Below, one piece after another: positions 1 through 8,440 of a stretch of DNA of 64,000 nucleotides. Position 1 is the first letter of the stretch; each line of letters starts with the position of its first letter. The stretch is taken from assembly GCA_046541415.1 (NCBI GenBank), contig JBKHDI010000006.1:1-64000 (forward strand), given 5' to 3'. The stretch comes from CAZOVB01 sp046541415 (GTDB lineage: Bacteria; Planctomycetota; Phycisphaerae; SM23-33). The notes below the pieces were generated by a model, which worked only from the letters and a program-made list of their open reading frames with translations, was not told where the DNA came from and ran no database searches. The position numbers and the translations under genes are program-made.

Positions 1-303
1 GCCCTGCCCGGGCGAAGGCTGATGCTGTCCGGCCGCAAGCCGCGGGTCCTGAATGCCGACTCCGGAGCCCAGCTGGCGGAGTGGGCCAACCTGTCTACCT
101 ATGGATTGCCCCTGGCAGGGCCGAAGGGAGTCCTGGTCTGCGTGTCGGACGGGGCAGAGATGGCATGGATCGACCTGGAAAGCTACCGGACCCGGTTGCT
201 GACGGTTCCGGAAGACGCCTATGTCGGCAATTTGACCTGGAGTGGAAGCGGACTGCTGGTAACAAATCCAGCCGGGGCCGGCCTATTGAGAATCACAGAC
301 TGA
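1..303 (+). CDS. C-terminal fragment of an unrecognised protein
   Basis: The reading frame is open from the first base of the window and stops at 301-303, so this is the last 100 residues of a gene that begins outside. The sequence has short beta-strand-like stretches with Gly/Asp turns (for example SGSGLLVTNPAG), reminiscent of a beta-propeller blade, but no family can be named. An internal ATG at 22 is possible, but the open frame upstream argues for a truncated view rather than a short gene. Confidence 0.5.
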   Translation, partial: ALPGRRLMLSGRKPRVLNADSGAQLAEWANLSTYGLPLAGPKGVLVCVSDGAEMAWIDLESYRTRLLTVPEDAYVGNLTWSGSGLLVTNPAGAGLLRITD

Positions 304-416
304 CCTGGACGCCCATACCGGAACAAACGGGTTTCTTCCTGCCCGGTTGCTCAACATACCGCGTCTTCGAATTGCCATCCGCACACGCCGCAGATGCCGA
401 TCCCCCTGAAATCCCG

Positions 417-614
417 TCAGACTTCCATCTCCTCGCGTTCAAGCTTCTCGGGGACGAAATTGCTGACTGCGGCGATATAGCCGCGCATGGCTTCGTCGAG
501 TCGATCGGCAGCCTCTTGCCGCGTGCCACCCTTGGTGATGCACCCGGGCAGGGTCGGGCAGACGGCCGTGAAGCCGCCTTCCTCGTTTCTCAAGATTCGG
601 ATGGTCAGTTTCAT
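417..614 (-). CDS. HicB-family antitoxin-like protein, solitary
   Basis: The predicted protein has 65 residues. It opens with beta-strands of the HicB/UPF0150 type (MKLTIRILRNEEGGFTAVCP, then LPGC and a G-x-T-x-x-E-A helix), which is the partial RNase-H-like fold of HicB antitoxins. The ATG at 614 is used because the longer frame upstream is not HicB-like. No HicA toxin (short double-stranded-RNA-binding fold with a catalytic His) is visible on either side, so it is an orphan or a stand-alone HicB-like protein. Many HicB proteins carry a C-terminal DNA-binding domain; this one is too short for that. Confidence 0.7.
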   Translation of the reverse strand: MKLTIRILRNEEGGFTAVCPTLPGCITKGGTRQEAADRLDEAMRGYIAAVSNFVPEKLEREEMEV

Positions 615-1145
615 CTGTCTGCGCCTTTTTCTGGAGGGCGAGAGGAACATTGACCGCTGCTGTCCGGTGCTGTCGCCGCACAGGCCGATTTGCCAACCAG
701 GCCTGGGCCGCACAGGCCGCACTGAAAGATGCGAAGGCTCGGGCGCCTTGCCAGCGAAGAGTCCCCCAGAACTGCATTCGGGTCCTCGCCGTCTACCGCG
801 CGGCATAACCACTACAGACGGCACGATCGTTACATCCATAGTATAGCGGATTGTATCGGATCCAAGCAAGGCAGCAGATGAGAGAAAATCCACGCCCGAA
901 ACGAGATACACGATCGGGCCGGCCGGTCGACCCTGGACAGAACCCCCTTGTATTGCGCATTTTGCGATATTCTGACCTCCCTGCCTGCCCAGAAGTATCT
1001 CCATGATCATGTCTTATTATCAACAGGGCCACGGCCAGAATTTCTGATCCCGGCCCGTTCGCCTTGCCTGCTGCCGAGCATATGAGGTAGAATCGGGTTA
1101 CGAAATTCAGGCCCAGACCGAGTCCCGCAGCCCGAAAGGCCCGCC
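615..1145. other. Intergenic region without a supported gene
   Basis: This 531-base stretch separates the minus-strand HicB-like gene from the plus-strand FmdB gene. The open frames in it show no family resemblance and no good ribosome binding site. The only element I can support is the promoter-like pair at 1064-1093 just before the FmdB gene. Confidence 0.4.
1064..1093 (+). promoter_or_regulatory. Promoter-like -35/-10 of the FmdB zinc-ribbon gene
   Basis: TTGCCT at 1064-1069 and TAGAAT at 1088-1093 are separated by 18 bases. Transcription would start near 1100, leaving a leader of about 45 bases before the ATG at 1146. TAGAAT-like hexamers recur upstream of several genes in this window (for example 20080 and 57977), which supports the reading. 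Confidence 0.45.
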
Positions 1146-1376
1146 ATGCCGATCTACGAATATACCTGCAGCGACTGCAACAACGAGTTCGAGTTGCTGG
1201 TAGCCAACCACCGCGCCAAGCCCAGCTGTCCCTCCTGCGACAGCAAGAAGCTCCAGCGGAAGTTCTCGACCTTTGCGGCCCACCAGAAGTCATCGGCCCC
1301 GGCTTGCCCCTCGGCCGGCCAATGTCCCTCTGCCATGCCCGGCGGACCCTGCGGCGGCGCCTGCCCGATGGCCTGA
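1146..1376 (+). CDS. FmdB-family zinc-ribbon protein
   Basis: The protein has 76 residues. The N-terminus MPIYEYTCSDC followed by CPSC is the hallmark of the FmdB/CxxC_CXXC_SSSS regulatory zinc ribbon, with two CxxC knuckles at about residues 8-11 and 28-31. The C-terminal third is Gly/Pro/Cys-rich with further cysteines and no assigned fold, as in many family members. The family is linked to formamidase/amidase regulation in some methylotrophs, but most members have no known role. The gene stands alone with its own promoter-like element. Confidence 0.85.
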   Translation: MPIYEYTCSDCNNEFELLVANHRAKPSCPSCDSKKLQRKFSTFAAHQKSSAPACPSAGQCPSAMPGGPCGGACPMA

Positions 1377-1539
1377 GCCCGGCGCAGGCCAACAGGCCGC
1401 GGAAAAACCCGCCTCAGGCAGAGGTTTTTGCTGAAACATTCTGACGTTTGCCTGTATACTTTGTCTACTCAGGCAGCTCCGGCCGGGGCCAAGACCGACC
1501 AGCCGGGCATCCAAACTGGTTCACGACAGGGAATTGTCC

Positions 1540-2799
1540 ATGCAAAGAGCCTGGCTGTGTATCGCCCTCCTATCGCTCGCAACGGCCGTACAGGCCGATC
1601 GGGTCGATCTGAAGGACGGCAGCAGTCTCTTCGGACAGGCCAGCCAGACCAGCAGCCACGTCACGCTTAAGCAGGAAGACGGCCAGAGTCGGCAGATCCC
1701 CATCGAGCAGGTCCAGGCGGTCACCACCGACAAACAGCTCCAGCAGCAACTCCAGCAGAGCCTCCGCCAGGTCGAGCCCAACGACGTCTCGGGACTGATG
1801 GAACTGGCCGGCTGGGCCCGCCAGAACCGCCTCGAAAAGCAGGGCCGCCAGATCTGCCAGCAGATCCTCCAGATCCGTCCCGACCACCAGCAGGCCCGCC
1901 AGGTGCTGGGGTTTGTCCGTTTCGACGACCAGTGGCTCCGGCGAGATGCTGCGGTCGATTTGGCTGGCCGGATGCTGTCGGAGAACTCGGCCCAGGCGGT
2001 AGTCGATTCACTCGCCCCGGAACTGGTCCGCACGGCCGAGTCCGACGCGCAGCGTATCGAGGCGATGGCCCTGCTGGGCCGGGCCCAGTTGATCGCCGGC
2101 AGCTTCGCCCAGGCGCGCAACACCTTTCAGCGGGCGGCCGCGATGGCTCAACGACGCAGCCTGACGCGGATGGCAAACCGCTACGAGAACATCGCCTTGA
2201 TCCTGAAACAGCATCCCGACGGGGTGTACCTGCTGCAGGAGGCCTACCCGGCCGATGCGGTCCTGATCGGCGGGCGCGAGTATCTCCGCCCAGGGCCGAT
2301 TTCGCTGACCCATCCGCTGGGACTCGATGCGGCCATCCGAGACGCCGGCGGCGAGCACATCCGAATCGGGCGGGAGTTGATCGAACAGGCCGTAAGCATG
2401 GAAAGCTCCGACCCGGAACGAGCCAAGGCCAAGTATTACCGCGCCGAGTTGACGTTCGACCAGGCCGACAGCCTGGTCGACGGGCTCAGCCGCAGCTACC
2501 GCGTCGAGATCGCCCGACGGAAGATCTCGGCGATCCGGCAGGACATCGAGACCGCCGCTCGACGATACGACGACCTCGAACGGCAACTGGGAGCCCGGGA
2601 ACTCAGCCAGGGCGGTTTCCAGCAGAAACTCGAGCGTATGATTCACCACCTGGCCAGCGTGGAGGAAGGCATGGATGAAATCCTCCAACTGGCCCAGCCC
2701 TACCGGCAGGACCTGGTGCTGGAAATCCAGTGGGCGCGGTCGGACTTGAGAACGATTCGTCAGAAACGAAAGATCCTCCAGGATGAACTCGACAGCTGA
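1540..2799 (+). CDS. Secreted TPR-like protein
   Basis: The 419-residue protein starts with a signal peptide (MQRAWLCIALLSLATAVQA) and is probably exported. The next segment (VDLKDGSSLFGQ) resembles a short beta domain seen in planctomycete secreted proteins. Residues about 85-140 form helical TPR-like repeats with the phrase GFVRFDDQW, which is typical of planctomycete TPR proteins. The rest is alpha-helical. The ATG at 1540 is chosen over the in-frame TTG at 1534 because AGGGAA at 1528-1533 sits 6 bases before it. It overlaps the next gene by 17 bases, so the two are probably co-expressed. No enzymatic motif was seen. Confidence 0.65.
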   Translation: MQRAWLCIALLSLATAVQADRVDLKDGSSLFGQASQTSSHVTLKQEDGQSRQIPIEQVQAVTTDKQLQQQLQQSLRQVEPNDVSGLMELAGWARQNRLEKQGRQICQQILQIRPDHQQARQVLGFVRFDDQWLRRDAAVDLAGRMLSENSAQAVVDSLAPELVRTAESDAQRIEAMALLGRAQLIAGSFAQARNTFQRAAAMAQRRSLTRMANRYENIALILKQHPDGVYLLQEAYPADAVLIGGREYLRPGPISLTHPLGLDAAIRDAGGEHIRIGRELIEQAVSMESSDPERAKAKYYRAELTFDQADSLVDGLSRSYRVEIARRKISAIRQDIETAARRYDDLERQLGARELSQGGFQQKLERMIHHLASVEEGMDEILQLAQPYRQDLVLEIQWARSDLRTIRQKRKILQDELDS

Positions 2800-4003
2800 T
2801 ACATATCCCGTCCTGTCGGTTCTGGTGGCCTGCCTGACGGCCACCGCAACCACAGTATGGGCGCAGAACAGCACGGACGCTGCGACTGCCGCCGGACCCG
2901 ACGCGGTGCACCAGGCCCTGAACCTGCTCCAGGCCAGCGAGTACGCCCGGGCCGAGCAACTGGCCCTGCAGAGCACCCAGGATTCCAGCAACAGCCGCCG
3001 CGGCTGGATGATCGCCGCCTCGGCCCGCCAGAGAATGGGCCAGCACGCCGAGGCGATCGCAGCCTACCAGATGGTCCTGCGGCAGGAAAAGACCGGGCAG
3101 ATGGCCGAGTTCGCCAGGTCGCAGATCCAACTCTGCCGCCAGGCGATCGCCAACCGGCAGAAAACGGCCGAGGCGCCCTCGGCGGCCCTGAGCCAGGCCG
3201 ATCGCAAGCAGTTGGCCGCCGTGGAAGATCGTGTCCACGTCGAGACCTCCACGAAATTCGTCGTCCGGGCCCGCAATGCCCGACTGGCCAAGGTGGTCCT
3301 CAAGGAGGCCGAACGCAGCCTGGAACGCATCTGCAATGATCTGCTCAACGGCATGCAGTTCGAGCACAACGTCGACGTGTACGTCTGGACCGATCGCAAG
3401 GAATACCTGAAAAACGCCTCCGACGCCCCGGAGTGGTCCGGCGGGAGTTACTCGCTCAAGCGCAAGGAGGACGGCATCAGCCGGCGGATCGACCTGACCC
3501 AGCGCGACGACGAGGGCAACCTCAGCCTGAAAATGCTCGACCGGATCCTGCCGCACGAACTGGCCCACCTGGTCATCCGTGAGGTCTTCCAGGGCGGCCA
3601 GTGCCCACTGGTCGTCAACGAGGGCCTGGCCATGCTCGCCGAGTACGAGATCGACAACGAGCGCATCCGCCTGGCCGGGACCGCCCTGGCCGGCCGAATG
3701 AAGATCTCCCTGGCCCAACTGCTGACCAGCCACTGGCACGACCTGGAAAACCCCGCGGTCTTCTATGCCGAGGCCTACAGCCTGATGGAGTTCGTCTACA
3801 CGCGGCTGAACCGCCGTCAACAGAAGAGCCTGCTGGAGCACATGAAAGACGGCAGCACGTTCACCGATGCACTGCAACGGGCCCTGGCGATTCCCCACGA
3901 CGAGACCTTCGCCAAACGCCTGGAAGAGGCCTGGCAGGACCACGCCATCGCCCAGGCCCAGTTCCTCAATGCGCTGGATGAAGGCTTCGGCCCGGACAGG
4001 TAG
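2783..4003 (+). CDS. Secreted gluzincin-like putative metallopeptidase with TPR region
   Basis: The protein has 406 residues and an N-terminal export signal ending near VWAQ (residues 25-28). Residues 40-125 are helical, TPR-like and contain tandem Ala-rich repeats. A zinc-peptidase HExxH motif, HELAH, lies at residues 258-262, followed by a helix and a candidate third ligand in NEGLAMLAEYE (E about residue 280). This arrangement matches the MA-like gluzincin domain common in planctomycete TPR proteins. The start overlaps the upstream secreted protein by 17 bases, suggesting one envelope-related operon. The substrate is unknown. Confidence 0.7.
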   Translation: MNSTADTYPVLSVLVACLTATATTVWAQNSTDAATAAGPDAVHQALNLLQASEYARAEQLALQSTQDSSNSRRGWMIAASARQRMGQHAEAIAAYQMVLRQEKTGQMAEFARSQIQLCRQAIANRQKTAEAPSAALSQADRKQLAAVEDRVHVETSTKFVVRARNARLAKVVLKEAERSLERICNDLLNGMQFEHNVDVYVWTDRKEYLKNASDAPEWSGGSYSLKRKEDGISRRIDLTQRDDEGNLSLKMLDRILPHELAHLVIREVFQGGQCPLVVNEGLAMLAEYEIDNERIRLAGTALAGRMKISLAQLLTSHWHDLENPAVFYAEAYSLMEFVYTRLNRRQQKSLLEHMKDGSTFTDALQRALAIPHDETFAKRLEEAWQDHAIAQAQFLNALDEGFGPDR

Positions 4004-4015
4004 CCCTGGGGCCTC

Positions 4016-5224
4016 TTATCCGACCCGCCCGGCCAGGGCGGCCAGGCGGTCGATCAACTCCTGCGTATCGGCCGTGTCCCGCCCCATCGCCTTGGCGGCG
4101 TCTACCTCGTAGCCGCCCTGCCCGATCGCCTCGACGGTGGGCCAGTATCCGGTCCAGCCGTTGGCGATCGTCGCCAGCAGCACCGGCCCGTCCAGGCGCC
4201 CCCGCAGATCGATCGCCAGGGCCCCGAACAGCTCGACCGGGGCAGCGACCAGATAGACCGGCCCGATCCGCCAGACAGCCAGGTCCAGTTCGTGCTGCCC
4301 GCACGACCAGCTCTCGACGGCCGTGGACAGCTCGATGTCCTCGCCCAGGGGCCTGACCGCCTCTGCCAGCAGGCCGACCATCCCTGCCGCGGCCCGCGCG
4401 ACCGGCTCGATCCGGGCCGGGTCTTCCTGCGTGGCCACCCACGGATGGGCATCCCCACTGGGGCCCTGGAGGAACATCGCCCGAACGTCGGGTCGGTACT
4501 GGCCCAGCAGCCGGCAGGCCTGGCCGGGCCAGTCGGCACTGACGACGCGGCTGGTCTTGCCCAGCACGACCGGGTGGGCCCCCAGCGAGAAGACCAGGAC
4601 CGATCGCCGGCCTACCACCTGTTCCAGCAGCAGCACGCCACAGGTGGGGTCTACCGCGGGCCCGGGCGACAGTTCCGGCGACTCCTGCGGGTTCCAGCAG
4701 TGCTCGACCTGCCCCTGGCGAACCACCCGCCGATTGTACGCCAGGCCCACCGGGGCCTGCTGGAACGAGGCCCGGACCGGACAGAGCAGCCCGGCAGCAG
4801 CGGCGGCCGAGGCGGAGACCTTCTCCAGGAGCGTCTCGGCGTACTGCTGGTCGGGGTTTCGACCGTCGGGCCCGGTGAAGCGGGTCAGGAAGCCGCCGCG
4901 TTTTTCGACATCTTCCTGCGTGGCCGGCAAGGGACCGGAGTGCGTGTGCGTGCAGGCGACGATGACCCGGCCGGCGTCGGTCTCTGCGGCCTCGGCCGCG
5001 GCATGGCGGAGCTGTCGGGCGTAGTCGCTCGACAGGATGCACAGATCCAGGCTGATCAGCACGCAGCGGGTTTCCCCGTCGTCCAGGACAAGGCAACGGG
5101 CCGACAGCGGATCGTGCACCCCCGCATTGCCCGGCGGGAGCTTCTGCTGGCGGAACTCGTAGCCGATCAGGCTGTTGTCGGGACCACAGGTAATGTCGAT
5201 CTGGTCGAAGCCGGCCTGGAGCAT
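4016..5224 (-). CDS. Neutral/alkaline ceramidase-like protein
   Basis: The 402-residue protein begins MLQAGFDQIDITC and contains ACTHTHSGP (about residues 90-98), the hallmark zinc-site segment of the neutral/alkaline non-lysosomal ceramidase N-terminal domain. A second conserved segment is GAHPVVLG. Planctomycetes encode many such proteins that lack the C-terminal ceramidase domain, and their substrates are mostly unknown. The ATG at 5224 is preferred over the upstream in-frame start at 5356 because AAAGGA lies 8-9 bases before it and homology begins there. No signal peptide is obvious, so it may be cytoplasmic. It is divergent from leuS. Confidence 0.75.
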   Translation of the reverse strand: MLQAGFDQIDITCGPDNSLIGYEFRQQKLPPGNAGVHDPLSARCLVLDDGETRCVLISLDLCILSSDYARQLRHAAAEAAETDAGRVIVACTHTHSGPLPATQEDVEKRGGFLTRFTGPDGRNPDQQYAETLLEKVSASAAAAAGLLCPVRASFQQAPVGLAYNRRVVRQGQVEHCWNPQESPELSPGPAVDPTCGVLLLEQVVGRRSVLVFSLGAHPVVLGKTSRVVSADWPGQACRLLGQYRPDVRAMFLQGPSGDAHPWVATQEDPARIEPVARAAAGMVGLLAEAVRPLGEDIELSTAVESWSCGQHELDLAVWRIGPVYLVAAPVELFGALAIDLRGRLDGPVLLATIANGWTGYWPTVEAIGQGGYEVDAAKAMGRDTADTQELIDRLAALAGRVG

Positions 5225-5321
5225 GGCAAAGTCCTTTCTGATCTGGCCAGACAGCATACCGCCCCCGATGGTCTCCTGCCAGCGCCCCTGCCCCTGGCCG
5301 CAACTTTTCTGCCGCCGGGCA

Positions 5322-5352
5322 TTGACTTCGCGCCGCCGGGTACGATAAGAAT
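5322..5352 (+). promoter_or_regulatory. Candidate promoter of the leuS leader
   Basis: TTGACT at 5322-5327 matches the sigma-70 -35 box in five of six positions. The A/T-rich run at 5341-5352 offers imperfect -10 choices (TACGAT with a 13-base spacer, or AAGAAT with 19). A start here would put the leader-peptide ATG at 5363 close to the 5' end. The -10 assignment is weak. Confidence 0.35.
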
Positions 5353-5362
5353 ACATCAGAAC

Positions 5363-5437
5363 ATGAAGACTTCAGTCGACAACCTCGCCAGCCTCTTCGG
5401 CCTGCTACCGGGCCTGGAAGAATGCTGCGCGGGCTGA
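5363..5437 (+). CDS. Putative leucine-rich leader peptide of leuS
   Basis: This 24-codon frame (ATG 5363, TGA 5435-5437) encodes five leucines within eleven codons (residues 8, 11, 14, 15 and 18). It lies between the divergent ceramidase-like gene and leuS. A strong intrinsic terminator follows at 5474-5506, still upstream of leuS. The last codons and the stop can pair with the 5' arm of that terminator. This is the layout of leader-peptide attenuation. No clear Shine-Dalgarno sequence precedes the ATG, so translation is uncertain. Confidence 0.4.
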   Translation: MKTSVDNLASLFGLLPGLEECCAG

Positions 5438-5506
5438 TCGACTGATCCGACAATCGATTCACCAGGACCCCCAAGCCCCGCAGCCGACGCGTTGCGGGGC
5501 TTTTTT
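5425..5506 (+). promoter_or_regulatory. Candidate transcription attenuator (antiterminator/terminator) of leuS
   Basis: Terminator: AGCCCCGCA at 5474-5482 pairs with TGCGGGGCT at 5493-5501, with a 10-base loop, followed by six T at 5501-5506. Antiterminator: CTGCG (5425-5429) plus GGGCT (5431-5435) is exactly complementary to AGCCCCGCAG (5474-5483) with a single bulged C at 5430. The two structures are mutually exclusive. A ribosome stalled on the leader's Leu codons (5384-5416) would leave the antiterminator free, whereas a ribosome at the stop codon would mask it. Base pairing is read directly from the sequence; the regulatory role is inferred. Confidence 0.5.
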
Positions 5507-5580
5507 GTTTGGCCCCGCTCGCCCCTGCGTTGCACAATACGAGACTCTGGCCAGAGACAAGCAGACAATAAGGAGACACC

Positions 5581-8427
5581 ATGGCCGGCTATGACTTTAC
5601 CGCCATCGAGCAGAAGTGGCAGACCTACTGGTCGCACCACGGGACGTTCCAGCAGCCCAATCCCGGCGACGACGACTTCGTCGCCAAGCCCAAGTTCTAC
5701 GTGCTGGACATGTTCCCCTACCCCTCCGGGGCGGGCCTGCACGTGGGACACCCGGAAGGCTACACCGCCACGGACATCATCGCCCGATACAAACGCAAGG
5801 CCGGCTTTAACGTGCTGCACCCGATGGGCTACGACGCCTTCGGCCTGCCTGCGGAACAGTACGCCGTCGAGCACGGCGTCCACCCCCGCGTGACGACCGA
5901 ACAGAACATCGCCAACATCGAACGCCAGATCAAGATGTTCGGCTTCAGTTACGACTGGACACGTCGCGTGGCGACCACCGACACCGACTACTACCGCTGG
6001 ACCCAGTGGATCTTCCTGCAGTTGTACAACAGCTGGTACGATCCGGAGGTCCAGGCGGCCCGGCCGATCCGCGAGTTGATCGACAAGCTCGAGTCCGGCC
6101 AGTTGGTCGTCGATCTCGGCGGCCGGGTAATCCTGCCGCCCATCGGCGACACGGCCGAGCAGATCCTGGGCGTGCCCAGCGGCATACTCAAGTTCGCCGA
6201 ACTGGAACCGGCCCAGCGGCGGGAGACCATCGACTCCGAGCGTCTGGCCTACATGGCCGAGGTGCCGGTCAACTGGTGTCCGCAGTTGGGGACCGTGCTG
6301 GCCAACGAAGAGGTCACCAACGAAGGTCGCTCCGAGCGCGGCGACTATCCGGTCTACAAGCGGGCCCTGAAGCAGTGGATGCTCCGGATCACCGCCTACG
6401 CCGACCGGCTGCTGGAAGACATCGAGAAGGTCGACTGGCCCGAGCCGATCAAGATCATGCAGCGCAACTGGATCGGCAGGTCCACGGGGGCTGAAGTCGA
6501 CTTCCCGCTGGAGTCCCTGGCCGATGATGAATGGTTCGAGGACCGCAGCAGCAGCGGCTTTCCCGCAGCCGTCGATGACGAAGTCATCCGCGTCTACACC
6601 ACCCGTCCGGACACGCTGTTCGGGGCGACGTACATGGTCCTGGCCCCCGAGCACCCGCTCGTACCGCACATTACCAGCGACCAGCAGAGACAGGCCGTCG
6701 AAGACTACGTCAGCGGCGCGGTCAACAAGTCCGAGCTGGAACGCACCGCCGAGAGCAAGACCAAGACCGGCGTATTTACCGGGGCCAACGCGATCAACCC
6801 TGTCACCAAAGAGCCGATCCCCATCTGGGTGGCCGATTATGTAATGATGGGCTACGGGACCGGAGCGATCATGGCCGTGCCCGCCCACGACACGCGCGAC
6901 CTGGAGTTCGCCCGCACCTTCGACCTGCCCGTCATGCAGGTGGTCCAGCCTCCGGAAGGGCAGGACTGGCAGGGCTACGTGGGCCCGGGCGTGGCGGTAA
7001 ACTCCGAGCAGTACAATGGCATGGCCACGGCCGAGATGAAGCGGAAGATCACCGAAGATCTCGCCGAGGCGGGCCTGGGCAAGGCGGCGACGAATTACAA
7101 GCTCCGCGACTGGCTCTTCAGCCGCCAGCGGTACTGGGGCGAGCCGTTCCCGATCGTCCACTGCCCGTCGTGCGGGACGATCAGCCTGCCCGAAAGCGAC
7201 CTGCCCGTGCTGCTGCCGGAGATGGACGATTTCTCCCCGGCCGCCTCGGAAGACCGCGACGCCCCGCCGGCCCCGCCGCTGGGCAAGATGGAAAAGTGGG
7301 TCTCGGTCCACTGCCCCAGTTGCAACGAGCCGGCGCGGCGCGAACTGAACACCATGCCCCAGTGGGCCGGGTCCTGCTGGTATTACCTGCGATACCTCGA
7401 CCCGAACAACTCCGAGCGGTTCGTCGACCCGGCCATCGAGAAGTACTGGATGGCCGGGCCGGACGGAAAGTCCCAGGGCATCGACCTCTACGTCGGCGGG
7501 GCCGAGCATGCCGTGCTGCACCTGCTGTACGCGCGGTTCTGGCACAAGGTGCTCTACGACCTCGGGCTGGTATCGACGCCCGAGCCGTTCTACCGCCTGT
7601 TCAACCAGGGCATGATCCGCAGTTTCGCCTACCGCGACCAGCGCGGGGTCTACATCGGCTACGACCAGGTCGATACCTCGGGCGATACCCCGAAGCACAC
7701 CGAGACCGGCGAAGAGCTGTCCGAGAGCGTCGAGAAGATGTCCAAGAGCCTCAAGAACGTCGTGAACCCCGACGAGGTGATCGCCGAATACGGGGCCGAC
7801 ACGTTCCGTCTCTACGAGATGTTCATGGGCCCGCTGGAGGCCTCCAAGCCCTGGAACACGCGCGACGTACCCGGCGTTCACCGGTTCCTCCAGCGCGTCT
7901 GGCGGGTGGTCGCCGGCACGGACGAGCAGCAGGCCCTGCTGGTCGATACCCCCGCCGATCAGCAACTCGAACGTGCCCTGCACAAGCTGATCAAGAAGGT
8001 CGGCGAAGACATCGAATCGATGAAATTCAACACCGCCATCGCCGCGATGATGGAGTTCGTCAATCAGGTCTTCAAGGCCGGGCAGATCGGCCGCGACCAG
8101 GCCGAGCGGTTCGTTCAGGTCCTCGCGCCGTTCGCCCCGCACATCAGCGAGGAGCTCTGGCAGAAGCTGGGCCACGACAAGAGCCTCGCCTGGCAGGCCT
8201 GGCCGAGCTACGACGAGCAGATGCTCGCCGAGGAATCGGTCGAGATGGTCGTACAGATCAACGGCAAGGTCCGCGGACGGGTCGAAGTTCCCGCCGATGC
8301 GGAAAAGGACGACGTGCTCTCCGCCGCCCGGTCGGACCAGCAGATCGCCGCCAACCTCGAGGGTAAGAAGATTGTCAAGGAAATCGTCGTGCCCGGCCGA
8401 CTGGTCAACTTCGTCGTCAAAGGGTGA
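5581..8427 (+). CDS. leuS: Leucyl-tRNA synthetase
   Basis: The 948-residue class I synthetase attaches leucine to tRNA-Leu in the cytoplasm. The HIGH-type motif is HVGH at residues 54-57, in the context YPSGAGLHVGHPEG. KMSKS is at 719-723, and an editing (CP1) domain with TTRPDTLFGATYMVLAPEH lies between them. The C-terminal domain carries VQINGKVRG. The length is slightly above the bacterial norm because of inserts around residues 150-210. AAGGAG lies 6-7 bases before the ATG. The leader upstream contains a Leu-rich mini-ORF and terminator that may regulate it. A lipoprotein gene begins 13 bases after the stop. Confidence 0.97.
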   Translation: MAGYDFTAIEQKWQTYWSHHGTFQQPNPGDDDFVAKPKFYVLDMFPYPSGAGLHVGHPEGYTATDIIARYKRKAGFNVLHPMGYDAFGLPAEQYAVEHGVHPRVTTEQNIANIERQIKMFGFSYDWTRRVATTDTDYYRWTQWIFLQLYNSWYDPEVQAARPIRELIDKLESGQLVVDLGGRVILPPIGDTAEQILGVPSGILKFAELEPAQRRETIDSERLAYMAEVPVNWCPQLGTVLANEEVTNEGRSERGDYPVYKRALKQWMLRITAYADRLLEDIEKVDWPEPIKIMQRNWIGRSTGAEVDFPLESLADDEWFEDRSSSGFPAAVDDEVIRVYTTRPDTLFGATYMVLAPEHPLVPHITSDQQRQAVEDYVSGAVNKSELERTAESKTKTGVFTGANAINPVTKEPIPIWVADYVMMGYGTGAIMAVPAHDTRDLEFARTFDLPVMQVVQPPEGQDWQGYVGPGVAVNSEQYNGMATAEMKRKITEDLAEAGLGKAATNYKLRDWLFSRQRYWGEPFPIVHCPSCGTISLPESDLPVLLPEMDDFSPAASEDRDAPPAPPLGKMEKWVSVHCPSCNEPARRELNTMPQWAGSCWYYLRYLDPNNSERFVDPAIEKYWMAGPDGKSQGIDLYVGGAEHAVLHLLYARFWHKVLYDLGLVSTPEPFYRLFNQGMIRSFAYRDQRGVYIGYDQVDTSGDTPKHTETGEELSESVEKMSKSLKNVVNPDEVIAEYGADTFRLYEMFMGPLEASKPWNTRDVPGVHRFLQRVWRVVAGTDEQQALLVDTPADQQLERALHKLIKKVGEDIESMKFNTAIAAMMEFVNQVFKAGQIGRDQAERFVQVLAPFAPHISEELWQKLGHDKSLAWQAWPSYDEQMLAEESVEMVVQINGKVRGRVEVPADAEKDDVLSAARSDQQIAANLEGKKIVKEIVVPGRLVNFVVKG

Positions 8428-8440
8428 CGCCATCGGCAAA

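Noticed and set aside
5225..5580. T-box riboswitch for leuS
   Set aside because: No T-box sequence (GGTGGNACCGCG-like) or specifier loop could be found. The terminator fits leader-peptide attenuation better.
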